A stretch of 49,323 bases of DNA from Acidobacteria bacterium RIFCSPLOWO2_12_FULL_68_19 (GTDB lineage: Bacteria > Acidobacteriota > Vicinamibacteria > Vicinamibacterales > UBA2999): positions 1-49,323 of the forward strand of contig MELF01000001.1 of NCBI GenBank assembly GCA_001767525.1. The letters are read 5' to 3'. Shown piece by piece: positions 25,201-33,268 of the stretch. Numbering within the stretch: position 1 is the first letter of the stretch; each line of letters starts with the position of its first letter. The translations under genes and the position numbers were made by a program. The notes under the pieces were generated by a model. That model did not search any database and had not been told where the DNA came from. It worked only from the letters and a program-made list of their open reading frames with translations.

Positions 25201-28156
25201 CGCCGCGGTCGCTGATGTACGCGGGTGTCGGACCGACGTTCAACGGGTCGAGTGGAAACGGATCATCGTCGTCCAGCGCCCCGTCGTTGTCGTCGTTGGT
25301 GTCCGCGTTGTTCCCGATCCCGTCGCCGTCAGCATCGGCCGTCTCGGATGCATCGAGCGGGAACGCGTCGCTCCCGTCCGTCACGCCGTCGCCGTCGTCG
25401 TCGGTGTCTGTGTTGTTCCCCGTGCCGTCGTCGTCGGTGTCGATCGACTCGGCAGCGTCCAGCGGGAAGGCGTCGTCGACATCCAACGCGCCGTCGCCAT
25501 CGGTATCGGCGGTGATGCCGACGCCCTCGATGGCCCCGATGTCGCACCGCGCGAGACCATCGCCGTCGCCGTCCACCGCGCGCGGGAAGCCCGCGCCGCG
25601 TTGATCGTCGACCAGCGCGGCGCCGGTCGTGTCGGTGCACCCCGCCGGAGTGCCCGCGTCGACGGCGGGGCTGCTGCCCAGGAGGGTATGCGTCAACGTC
25701 GGCCCGCCGTTGTTGGCCAGCGGCCCCAGGGCCGGGTCCACGCTGCTGAGGTCGCCGGTACCCGTAAACCCGCACGAGGCGTCGCTGCTCAGGTTGTAGC
25801 CGAGCGAGGTGACGCTGCCGCCGCCCGTGATCGCGCAGTTCGCGCCGCCGGCGCCGCCCACAATCGTATTCCTGACGGCGATGTTCGCGCGTGCGTGAAT
25901 CGCCGCGCCGATCGTGCCGGAGGTGTTCCCGCTGAACGTCACGCTCGCCAGCTGCACCGGCGCGTCGGCGAAGATCGCACCGCCGCCGATGCCTGGATCG
26001 GTGCCTTCGACGAGGTTGCCGCTGAAGGTCGTGTTGGCCACCCGGTACGGGCCGCCGCCGTTGACGCTGATCGCGCCGCCGTCGTACGCGGCGGTGTTGC
26101 CGCTGAACGTGCTGCCGGTAATCGTGAAGGACGTGACGGCCGACCCGGAATTGGTGAAGATCGCGGCTCCCGCGACGGCTACGTTGCCGCTGAACGTGCT
26201 GTTCGCGATGCGCAGTGTCGTCCCGGGACTGGCGAGAATGGCGCCGCCGTAGGGAAATCCGCCGTGCGGCCCGCCGACACGGTTGCCGGCAAGGCGTGCG
26301 TTGGTGATCGTCACGCTGCCGACGGAGAAGATCCCGGCGCCGCCCGTGCTATTGAGCACGGCCGCGTCCGTCAGGATCAGGCCGGCCCGGCCGACCCGGA
26401 CGCCGCCGGCGCCGTTGCGCAGCGTGAGCTGGCGAAGAGTGAGAGTGGCTCCATCCCGTACGTCGAACAGCCAATCGCCGCCGACACAGGAAGGCTCGGC
26501 GTCCGCGTCACATCCTTGAATGATGGTGGCCGCGGCGCCGTTGCCCGTGATCGTGAGCGCGCCGACAACGTCGAGGTCCCCGGTCGCCGCGGCGTCTTCA
26601 CCCGCCCCGGCCATCGTCAGCGTGATGGTCGTGCCGGCGAACTGAATGACGTCGGCACCTGCCAGGGCGTTGGATTCCTGCACCGCCGCTCGCAGCGTGC
26701 ATACCCCGGTTGCGGCCGCGCACACGCCGTTGCCCGGCGCCGCATCGGCCAGGTCGGCGGTGCTGTCGACCAGGAAGATCGGGTGAATGTTCAGCGGATC
26801 GAGCGGAAATGGATCACTCGTATCGGGCGTCCCGTCGTTGTCATCGTCCGGGTCGGCGTTGTTCCCGATCGTGTCGCCGTCGGTGTCGACCGACTCCGCG
26901 GCATTCAGCGGGAAGGCGTCGTTGCCGTCGGTGACGCCGTCGTTGTCATCATCCGGGTCGCTGTTGTCGCCGATCGTGTCGTGGTCGGTATCGAGCCATT
27001 CGAGCGCATCACGGGGAAACGGGTCGGCCCCGTCAGCGACGCCGTCGTTGTCGTCGTCGGCATCGCAGGCATCGCCGTCGCCGTCGCTGTCCGTATCGAG
27101 CTGATCGGCGTTGTCGATGGCGGGGCAGTTGTCCACGTCGTCGGCAACGCCGTCACCATCGGCATCCGGAGGCTCGCGGAACGGCGTGAAGGCGAAGTTG
27201 GTCGCCGCGGGCGGATTGCCGGTGGCGCCGCTCACCCCGCCGATGACATAGAGGACGCCGCCGAGAACAGCCTCGCCCGTCATAGTCCGACCCGCGGGGA
27301 GCGACGGTGCAACAACCCACGTGTCGAGCCCCGGGTCGTACATCTCGCCGACGTCGACGATGCCGAACGCGTTGGAGCCGCCGAAGGCATACAGCAACCC
27401 GTCGATCGCGGCCACCGCCGGCGCGCGGCGCGGGGTCGACAGCGACATCACGCTGCTCCACCCGTCGGTGGCGGGATTGTAGGCCTGGACATCGGCCAAG
27501 GGTGCGCCGGTCGACGACATGCCTCCGACGACATAGATCTTGTCGTCGATGACGGCGACGCCAGGATCGATGCGAGGCGTCGGAATCGCCGGCTGAGGGG
27601 TGAACGTCTGGTTGACCGGGTCGTATTCCAGCGTCGGCGCCATCGACGTGGCCGAGCTCGACGGATTGCTGTATCCCCCAATCAGGTAGATCTTGCCCCC
27701 CACGACGGCCGCCGCGCCGTGTGCCCTGCGTCCGGGCATCGGGTCCTTGACTGTCCACGTGTTCGTGGTGGGGTCGTAGACCTGTACGTCGCTGAAGAAC
27801 ACGCCGCTGCAGTTGCCTCCGCCGAACGCGTAGATCCGGCCGTCCATGACAGCCGTTGCAAACGCGGTGCGCTGCTGGCTGCCCGGAGAGCCTGCCGGCG
27901 CCGGAAGCGTCGCTTTCGGCGTCCAACTGTTCGACGATGGGTCGTACGCCTCGGTCCCCAGGGCGGCCACCGGACATCCCCCGGCCGTGCCGCCGATCGC
28001 ATAGACCAGCCCGCCGAGGGCCGCAGCCTGGAGTGTGCTGCGCGGCCCGGATGTGAGGGGGGCTTGTGCCTCCCAGGTACCCACCTGGGCATGTGCGCCG
28101 CCCGCCAGGGCCAGCACGAGCGACACGGAACCGGTGAGAGTGCGGGGGGAGATCAT
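22244..28156 (-). CDS. Giant secreted multidomain repeat protein (1970 aa)
   Basis: ATG 28154-28156 is preceded by CAGGAGGCCACG, a good ribosome binding site. Signal peptide about 1-23 (LTGSVSLVLALAGGAHA). Then, in order: Kelch propeller (25-330); calcium-binding TSP3 repeats of the D-D-D-G--D--D type (330-453); a CSLREXTC-type segment (VCTLRAAVQESNALAG, ~480) leading into a right-handed beta-helix with NSTFSGN-type coils (to ~875); TSP3 (875-972); a YVTN-type beta-propeller (974-1310, TVIATIPVG- and VAVNPAGT-like repeats); TSP3 (1315-1390); a second YVTN propeller (1405-1725); TSP3 (1730-1870); a helical tail (1875-1970). No transmembrane anchor, LPXTG or PEP-CTERM signal is seen. A secreted or surface structural/adhesive protein is likely; specific function unknown. 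Divergent from the HTH membrane regulator at 28245. Confidence 0.9.
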   Translation of the reverse strand: MISPRTLTGSVSLVLALAGGAHAQVGTWEAQAPLTSGPRSTLQAAALGGLVYAIGGTAGGCPVAALGTEAYDPSSNSWTPKATLPAPAGSPGSQQRTAFATAVMDGRIYAFGGGNCSGVFFSDVQVYDPTTNTWTVKDPMPGRRAHGAAAVVGGKIYLIGGYSNPSSSATSMAPTLEYDPVNQTFTPQPAIPTPRIDPGVAVIDDKIYVVGGMSSTGAPLADVQAYNPATDGWSSVMSLSTPRRAPAVAAIDGLLYAFGGSNAFGIVDVGEMYDPGLDTWVVAPSLPAGRTMTGEAVLGGVLYVIGGVSGATGNPPAATNFAFTPFREPPDADGDGVADDVDNCPAIDNADQLDTDSDGDGDACDADDDNDGVADGADPFPRDALEWLDTDHDTIGDNSDPDDDNDGVTDGNDAFPLNAAESVDTDGDTIGNNADPDDDNDGTPDTSDPFPLDPLNIHPIFLVDSTADLADAAPGNGVCAAATGVCTLRAAVQESNALAGADVIQFAGTTITLTMAGAGEDAAATGDLDVVGALTITGNGAAATIIQGCDADAEPSCVGGDWLFDVRDGATLTLRQLTLRNGAGGVRVGRAGLILTDAAVLNSTGGAGIFSVGSVTITNARLAGNRVGGPHGGFPYGGAILASPGTTLRIANSTFSGNVAVAGAAIFTNSGSAVTSFTITGSTFSGNTAAYDGGAISVNGGGPYRVANTTFSGNLVEGTDPGIGGGAIFADAPVQLASVTFSGNTSGTIGAAIHARANIAVRNTIVGGAGGANCAITGGGSVTSLGYNLSSDASCGFTGTGDLSSVDPALGPLANNGGPTLTHTLLGSSPAVDAGTPAGCTDTTGAALVDDQRGAGFPRAVDGDGDGLARCDIGAIEGVGITADTDGDGALDVDDAFPLDAAESIDTDDDGTGNNTDTDDDGDGVTDGSDAFPLDASETADADGDGIGNNADTNDDNDGALDDDDPFPLDPLNVGPTPAYISDRGGETLRVLDTATNTVTTTVPFGFPFGAATRPLGVAVPRAGDRVYVAHAGNFLRGFGYVSVVDAATNAIVARIAGTADTFPALFCGVHGVAVNREGTRLYFGHVPACGGGPNVTNFVVVDTATQAVIATVPAGSGVPTGIAVNPAGTKVYMAVEFDNAVWSLDTATHATVRIPVGRFPYGVAVNPAGTKVYAGNLDDNTVSEIDTASNTVIATIPVGIGPSAVAVNRDGTQLYVTNTYANTVSVVDTALRTVIATVAVGVGPVGVAFNPLGTRAYVVNSGSDDAWTGRRDPQLIGPTSISVIDTRTGAVVASVAGGSSQFAYGEFIAMGIPDGDLDGVSDATDVFPLDPTESVDTDGDGTGDNADADADGDGAPDVTDAFPLDPAESADTDGDGIGSNADICPLDPANDADGDGACANAMAHLGGFAYVSNHHGQTVSVIDTVTNRVIATLPVSGPCRGTAPRPFGVAAHPSGRRVYVADVGNSVRGCGGVSVIDTTSNTQVATIGVDSLGRALCGISGIAVNASGTQLYVSTIPACAGGPGAFDLVVIDTATNAAIATVPAGEYGGASGIAVNPAGTRVYLANTLGGTLSVVDLTTNTLLAQVPVGAYPWGVVVDPAGTRVYVANINSNSVSVIDAGDNTVIETISVGSAPHGVALNPTGTRLYVTNNVSNTVSVIDTATNTVIATVPVGLGPLGVALTPAGTRAYVANINGNDVSVIDTDANTVLATIAVGTLPHVFGQFIVPASAGDNCPAVPNADQIDTDADGPGDACDGDDDNDGVADGSDAFPLDAAESVDTDHDGTGNNADTDDDGDRVADDADAFPLDASETTDTDGDGTGNNADPDDDGDGVADVTDAFPLDASESVDTDGDRTGDNADQDDDNDGFLDIVDGCPLVPGPANGCSPEQAVDNLQDEISALDLAAASERLLTTTMTNVNRAIESGNTAAAQAQLGAFVQQVEALQRRGLLSEEVATGLIADANGIAAGL

Positions 28157-28190
28157 CGTGGCCTCCTGAGAGCTCGAACTCGTTGAAATC

Positions 28191-28208
28191 CTAGAAAGGC
28201 TTTCGTAG
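28191..28208. promoter_or_regulatory. Imperfect palindrome in divergent promoter region
   Basis: CTAGAAAGGCTTTCGTAG is an 18-bp near-palindrome in the 88-bp space between the giant protein gene and the divergent membrane-bound HTH protein. It is a candidate operator for either gene. Confidence 0.35.
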
Positions 28209-28244
28209 ACTCTCAACCGGCAACAGGCTGCACTCAGTAGTTTC

Positions 28245-29507
28245 TTGTCGCACGATCTCAGAATTGTGATCGAGAACGGCGATCGACTCGATTCGTGGAA
28301 GGCGATTGCGGAATATCTCGGACGCGATCGCACGACCGTCATGCGCTGGGCGCGCACGGCGGCTCTTCCCGTCCGCCGCATCGCCGGCGGACGCTCGGTG
28401 TTCGCGTTCAAATCGGAACTCGATCGCTGGCTGGTCGGAGGCGGGCGTGCGGCGGCAGAGATGCGGCCGCAATCCCCGCCCGTCGTCTCCGAGCCTCCAC
28501 CCCCGGTGGCGGCCGCGGAGCCGCGATTCCGGCGCCGAACGGCGTTCGGGCTGTCCCTTGCTGTCGGATGTGCGCTCGTCCTCGCCTTCTGGTGGCCAGG
28601 CAACGGCGTCCCCGTTACAACCGTTGCCGTTGTGGGTCGGCAGATCGTCGCGCGCGATGCCGCAGGCGCAGACCTCTGGCGCCACGAGTTGCCGGATCTC
28701 GATGGCGCCATCGCACCGGCACGGCTCCTCGTCGCCGACATCGACGATGACGGAGACCCTGACGTGCTTGCCGCGCTGCAGATCACGAGACGCGGCAAAC
28801 GTGGCGACGGCCTCCTCATGGCGTTCGACGGCCGCGGCCGTCTGCGCTGGCAGCGATCCGTGTCAGAGCGGTACCGCTTCGGCAATGAGGAGTACGCGCC
28901 GCCCTGGTTCCCGGAGGACGTCCTCGTCTACCGCACGGACGGGGCCGTGAGAATCGCCGTGGCGCTGCACCATCACACGTGGTGGCCGGGACTGGTGGCG
29001 ACCTACAACGCCGACGGGCAGACGATCGATCGCTTCGTCAATGCCGGGTGGCTTCGCCACCTGAACGTCACGGCGGACGGCCGGTATCTGCTGGCCGCCG
29101 GGGTGAGCAACGCGTTTGGCGGCGCGGCGCTGGCCGTCCTGGACGCGGCAAAGCCGGGCGGCGCGTCCCCTGCGCCGGAAGGCACGCTGCCGGCATGCGC
29201 CAATTGCCCAGCCGGCAGCCCGGTCGCCTATTTCGTCGCGCCGTGGTCCGCGCTCGCACGGCCGTCGGATACGCCCCACGCGGTCGTCGAGGTCGATGAG
29301 GCGGGCAGGATCGAATGGCATGCACTCCAGCGTGCCGGCGGCGAAGGCAAGGCGCCCGACATCATCTTCGGTCTCTCGCCGCGCCTGGAGTTGGTACGGT
29401 GGGACGTCAACAACTACTTCACGGAGCTGCAGGGGCCAATCGCCAGTCGTCCGGTCGTGCGCGAATGGACGCCGGCGCGCGGCTGGCGCGACGTTACAGG
29501 CAGGTAG
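28245..29507 (+). CDS. Membrane-anchored HTH regulator with sensor propeller
   Basis: A 420-residue protein. Residues ~10-62 are an excisionase/MerR-like HTH (DSWKAIAEYLGRDRTTVMRW ... GGRSVFAFKSELDRWL). Residues ~100-120 are one transmembrane helix (TAFGLSLAVGCALVLAFWW). The outside part carries an FG-GAP-like beta-strand motif (LLVADIDDDGDPDVLAAL) and beta-rich sequence, so it is a single-span membrane transcription regulator with an extracytoplasmic sensor. TTG 28245 is the longest start; GTG ~28266 is an alternative. It is divergent from the giant repeat protein, which also contains calcium-binding loops, and is a plausible regulator of it. Confidence 0.75.
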   Translation: MSHDLRIVIENGDRLDSWKAIAEYLGRDRTTVMRWARTAALPVRRIAGGRSVFAFKSELDRWLVGGGRAAAEMRPQSPPVVSEPPPPVAAAEPRFRRRTAFGLSLAVGCALVLAFWWPGNGVPVTTVAVVGRQIVARDAAGADLWRHELPDLDGAIAPARLLVADIDDDGDPDVLAALQITRRGKRGDGLLMAFDGRGRLRWQRSVSERYRFGNEEYAPPWFPEDVLVYRTDGAVRIAVALHHHTWWPGLVATYNADGQTIDRFVNAGWLRHLNVTADGRYLLAAGVSNAFGGAALAVLDAAKPGGASPAPEGTLPACANCPAGSPVAYFVAPWSALARPSDTPHAVVEVDEAGRIEWHALQRAGGEGKAPDIIFGLSPRLELVRWDVNNYFTELQGPIASRPVVREWTPARGWRDVTGR

Positions 29508-29583
29508 CGACGCTTCTTCCGCCGCCGCCGTCCGCCGAGGGCCTCTGGTTGCTGTGCCGGCGACCCACAGTCGCCTCGCGTTC

Positions 29584-29631
29584 ACGGCGTGGGATGCCGA
29601 GCCCGGGCACAGCGCGTGGAACAGCGACCGC
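29584..29631. repeat. Short dispersed repeat, partner of 20411-20458
   Basis: See 20411-20458: about 80% identity over 48 bp, with AGCGCGTGGAACAGC identical. It lies in the 287-bp gap between the HTH regulator and the next toxin-antitoxin pair; nothing else is recognised in that gap. Confidence 0.5.
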
Positions 29632-29786
29632 GACTCGAGCCGGTAGGCCATCGCGTGAGAGCTTCAGCGGTTGCAGCATGCAGTAACAGCGCATCGTGCG
29701 ATCGAGTCCCTTCGGGCCGCAGTTCTTCTCGCCGGCCTCAGGGTGGCTGGGGACGCAAGTCGCGTGGTCGACGGAAATGTGTCACA

Positions 29787-29796
29787 ATGTGCACAT
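29787..29796. promoter_or_regulatory. Palindrome over antitoxin start codon
   Basis: ATGTGCACAT is a perfect 10-bp palindrome overlapping the ATG of the antitoxin gene at 29795, with TGTGTCACA just upstream (29778-29786). It is a likely autoregulation site. Confidence 0.4.
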
Positions 29797-30031
29797 GAAG
29801 ACGATCTCCATCCGTGAGCTCCACCTCACGACCGGTCGCTGGGTTCGCCACGCCGCCAGTCGGGGTCCGATCGTGGTCACCGATCGCGGTCGTCGCGTCG
29901 CGGCACTGCAGCCGTTTGATGCCTCGGTCGCCGGCCGGCCCCTCCCCAATCGAGAGGCCGCCATTCGGAGACGGTCGAAGGTCCCGGTCGATTCCGCCGT
30001 GTACCTGTCGGAACTGCGCGAGGATCGGTGA
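29795..30031 (+). CDS. Phd/YefM-type antitoxin
   Basis: A 78-residue antitoxin: KTISIRELHLTTGRWVRHAA, then IVVTDRGRRVAALQPF, the Phd/YefM N-terminal fold with its typical VTDRGRRVA strand. The C-terminal residues RSKVPVDSAVYLSELREDR are the toxin-binding tail. Start at ATG 29795; a longer frame upstream lacks similarity. The stop overlaps the next gene's start. Confidence 0.88.
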   Translation: MKTISIRELHLTTGRWVRHAASRGPIVVTDRGRRVAALQPFDASVAGRPLPNREAAIRRRSKVPVDSAVYLSELREDR

Positions 30032-30471
30032 TCTACTTCGACGCGGCGTATATCGCCAAGTGCTACCTCAATGAACCGGGCGCGGATCGAGTGCGCGAAG
30101 TGGCCTACGGTGCGATGGGCATCGCATCGTGTGAGCTGGCCCGACTCGAGTTTGCATCGATCCTCAAGCGGCACGTCAGAGAGCATGATGTGACGCGCCG
30201 CGAGATGACGGCAATCTTGAAGGAATTCAAAGACGATGAGAAGAACGGTGTGTGGCGGTGGCTGAGCGTGACATCTGAGCTGCTGGAGAAGGCCCGTAAG
30301 GCCGTCCTCGACATTCCGAGCAGCGTCTTCGTCCGATCCGGCGACGCGCTGCACCTGGCGTGCGCCGAGGAGCATGGTTGTGACGAGGTGTATACGAACA
30401 ACCGTCACATGCTGGAGGCTGCGCGCTACTTCCACGTGACCGGGGTGAACGTCCTCGTCGACAACGGTTGA
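30028..30471 (+). CDS. vapC: PIN-domain toxin VapC
   Basis: A 147-residue VapC: IYFDAAYIAKCYLNEPGADR (first Asp), ELARLEFASIL (Glu), RSGDALHLACAEEHG (third) and VYTNNRHMLEAA, where Asn replaces the usual Asp of the fourth position, a common variant. GTG 30028 lies within the antitoxin stop (GTGA). Confidence 0.9.
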   Translation: MIYFDAAYIAKCYLNEPGADRVREVAYGAMGIASCELARLEFASILKRHVREHDVTRREMTAILKEFKDDEKNGVWRWLSVTSELLEKARKAVLDIPSSVFVRSGDALHLACAEEHGCDEVYTNNRHMLEAARYFHVTGVNVLVDNG

Positions 30472-30724
30472 CGTATTCCACGCTGGAGCCCTCGTCGTCG
30501 ATATCCAGGTTGTCGTGCGCCGATGACTGGCCCGCGGGAACCCGCCGCGACAGCCCATGACGCGAATCTGCGCTCCGGAGTCCGTGGGCGCCCCCCCCGT
30601 GTCTCCACGGGCCAAGGATCGTGTCTACAGTTCGCGAGGCCGTCTCGCGTAGTCCGGAAAGGCGCGGAGCAGCGCTCCTTGGCAGAGGGTGGCGGTCGGA
30701 ACCGACTCGATTCATGTGAAGCCC

Positions 30725-32944
30725 ATGGGACACGTCAGGGCCTGGCTGCTGGCCGGCACCTTCACGCTCGTCATCACCCCTTTTGTTCACGCCGGCCAGG
30801 ACGCCACCATCTCCCGCGATCCGTCCGGCCGTACCACCGTCCGGGCGGTTCGGGTCACGCGTCCGCTGAAGATTGACGGTGTGCTCGACGAGCCGCTCTA
30901 TGCGAGCGTGCCGCCGATCTCGGACTTCGTCCAGCAGGAGCCGGACGAAGGCGAGCCGGCGACCGAGAAGACCGAGTTATGGCTGTCGTTCGACAACGAC
31001 AATGTCTACGTCTCGTTCCGCTGCTGGGAGAGCGAGCCGGATCGGCTCGTGGCCAACGAGATGCGCCGCGACGGTCCCAATATGTGGCAGGGCAACGACA
31101 TCGTCGGGGTCAGCTTCGACACCTTTCACGACGGCCGCAACTCGTTCAACTTCATCACCAACGCGCTGGGTGCGCGCGAAGACGGGCAGGTGACGAACGA
31201 GCGGCAGTGGAACGGCGACTGGAACACGGTGTGGGAGGTGAGGTCCGGACGCTTCGAAGGCGGCTGGACCGTGGAGGCCGCCATTCCGTTCAAATCGATT
31301 CGGTATCAGCGGGGACGCGATCAGCGCTGGGGCTTCAACGCGCTCCGCACGAATCGATGGAAGAACGAACTCTCGTACGTCACCCACGTGCCGGCCGCGC
31401 GCGGCCAGTCCGCCCTGTATCAGGGGTCGGTGGGTGCGACGCTGGAGGGAATCGAGGCGCCATCGGGATCGAAGGTCCTCGAGCTGAAACCGTACGCGAT
31501 CTCCGATATCCGGACGGATCGCCCATCCGCCGTTTCGAACGACATGAGCGGCGACGCCGGCCTCGACGTGAAGTACGGGCTGACGCAGAACCTCACCGCG
31601 GACTTCACCTACAACACCGACTTCGCGCAGATCGAGGCGGACGAGCAGCAGGTCAACCTCACCCGCTTCAGCCTTTTCTTTCCCGAGAAGCGCGAGTTCT
31701 TCCTGGAGAACCAGGGAACGTTTGCCTTCGGCGGCGCCGCCGCCGGCGGATTTTCAGCCGCCAACAGCGACGTTCCGATTCTGTTCTACAGCCGGCGCAT
31801 CGGCCTCAATGACGGACGGCCGATTCCGATCGTCGCCGGGGGCCGGACGACGGGCCGCGTCGGCCGCTACACCCTCGGGTTGATCGACATCCAGTCGGGA
31901 GAGGATCGCCGCGTCCGGTCCACGAATTTTTCCGTCGTCCGTCTGAAGCGCGATCTGTTCCGGCGGAGCAATATCGGGCTGCTGCTGACCGGTCGATCCG
32001 TGGGGCAGAGCGGCAGCGGCACCAACGCGCTCTACGGCTTCGACGGCACGTTCGGCTTCTACGACAACCTGAACGTCAACACGTACTGGGCGCGGTCGGC
32101 CACCACCGCTCGCACGCGCAACGACACCAGCTACCGCGGCCAGCTCGATTACCAGGGCGACCGCTACGGTGCGCAGCTCGAGCATCTCGTGGTCGGCGAC
32201 GATTTCAATCCCGAGGTCGGTTTCGTGCGGCGGCGCGACATGCGGCGCAGCTCCGCGATGTTCCGATTCAGCCCGCGGCCGAAAGGCATTCGTTCGGTGC
32301 GGAAGTTCTTCTACTCGGGCTCCATCGACTACATCGAGAACGGCACGCGGCGCCTCGAGACGCGCGAATCGAGGGGCGAGTTCGCCATCGAGTTCCAGAC
32401 GAGCGACCGCCTCAGCGCCAGCGTCGCCCGCAGCTACGAGTTCCTGCCGCGTCCGTTCGACATCGCGCCCTCCATCACGCTGCCGATCGGCGGCTATCGC
32501 TTCGACAACGTGCACGTGCAGATGAATCTCGGGCAGCGCCGGAGGATCAGCGGCCAGTTCGCGCTCGACCGCGGCACCTTCTACGATGGCCACAAGACGA
32601 CGATCGGTGTGAGCCGGGGACGGATGAACGCCGGCTCCCAGTTGTCGCTCGAGCCCACCTATCAGCTCAACGTCGTCGATCTGAGGGAAGGGGCGTTCAC
32701 CAATCAGCTCGCCGGTTCGCGCATCACCTACACGATGACGCCGCTGATGTTCGCGAGCGCGCTGCTGCAGTACAGCTCGACCAGCCACGCCATCAGCGCC
32801 AACGTGCGGCTGCGATGGGAGTACCGACCCGGCAGCGAGGTCTTCGTCGTCTACAACGAGGACCGGGACACGCTGGCGCGCCGATTTCCTGCGCTCAGCG
32901 GCCGGGCGTTCATCGTCAAGATCAATCGGCTGTTCCGGCCGTAG
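30725..32944 (+). CDS. Secreted DUF5916/CBM9-like outer-membrane protein
   Basis: A 739-residue protein with a signal peptide (HVRAWLLAGTFTLVITPFVHA). Residues ~30-210 are a CBM9-like domain (LKIDGVLDEPLYASVPPISD, WLSFDNDNVYVSFRCWE, VGVSFDTFHDGRNSFNF, VEAAIPFKSIRY). Residues ~230-739 are DUF5916, a likely outer-membrane beta-barrel, with DFAQIEADEQQVNLTRFS and FPEKREFFLENQG, ending in an aromatic KINRLFRP-type terminus. ATG 30725 is preferred because it starts the signal peptide. A clear paralogue lies at 47260-49323. Function is unproven; the family is abundant in Acidobacteriota and Gemmatimonadota. Confidence 0.9.
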   Translation: MGHVRAWLLAGTFTLVITPFVHAGQDATISRDPSGRTTVRAVRVTRPLKIDGVLDEPLYASVPPISDFVQQEPDEGEPATEKTELWLSFDNDNVYVSFRCWESEPDRLVANEMRRDGPNMWQGNDIVGVSFDTFHDGRNSFNFITNALGAREDGQVTNERQWNGDWNTVWEVRSGRFEGGWTVEAAIPFKSIRYQRGRDQRWGFNALRTNRWKNELSYVTHVPAARGQSALYQGSVGATLEGIEAPSGSKVLELKPYAISDIRTDRPSAVSNDMSGDAGLDVKYGLTQNLTADFTYNTDFAQIEADEQQVNLTRFSLFFPEKREFFLENQGTFAFGGAAAGGFSAANSDVPILFYSRRIGLNDGRPIPIVAGGRTTGRVGRYTLGLIDIQSGEDRRVRSTNFSVVRLKRDLFRRSNIGLLLTGRSVGQSGSGTNALYGFDGTFGFYDNLNVNTYWARSATTARTRNDTSYRGQLDYQGDRYGAQLEHLVVGDDFNPEVGFVRRRDMRRSSAMFRFSPRPKGIRSVRKFFYSGSIDYIENGTRRLETRESRGEFAIEFQTSDRLSASVARSYEFLPRPFDIAPSITLPIGGYRFDNVHVQMNLGQRRRISGQFALDRGTFYDGHKTTIGVSRGRMNAGSQLSLEPTYQLNVVDLREGAFTNQLAGSRITYTMTPLMFASALLQYSSTSHAISANVRLRWEYRPGSEVFVVYNEDRDTLARRFPALSGRAFIVKINRLFRP

Positions 32945-33268
32945 CCGGTGCCGCGCCCGAAGAAACTCCAGGATGCCCTGCTGGATCGTGCCACTCGCAT
33001 CTAACTCCACGAGCCCCTGTGACTCTTCTGCTGTCGGGTGCGGCTCCTTCAGACAGACGATTCCTGGCGCAATCGGTCCCACCAGCGGTCTGCGTGACCA
33101 CTTCACAACCAGGAGTTGTGCGCGTTGATCGCCACCTGTTGGCCACCAGCAGCTCGATGCCCGAGAAGGTGGGTGGACCCTGCGCGCTCTTGTGCGCCCG
33201 GAACTCGACGGTCGAGGGTCGCTTTCGGCCCACAGGCGGGACGGCCTGGAGGTGCTGCCTGAAGGCGT
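32945..33268. other. No gene recognised (324 bp)
   Basis: The gap lies between two convergent stop codons. Short open frames on both strands show no recognisable domain and no ribosome binding site. No strong hairpin stands out. Confidence 0.4.

Noticed and set aside
23249-28186. A 1645-codon plus-strand frame opposite the giant protein
   Set aside because: It is antisense to a protein with unambiguous Kelch, TSP3 and YVTN repeats, and its own sequence is a repeat echo (His/Arg/Val-rich).
30472-30724. Possible small gene between vapC and the DUF5916 gene
   Set aside because: Open frames on both strands lack start signals and recognisable sequence; a run of eight C bases lies inside.
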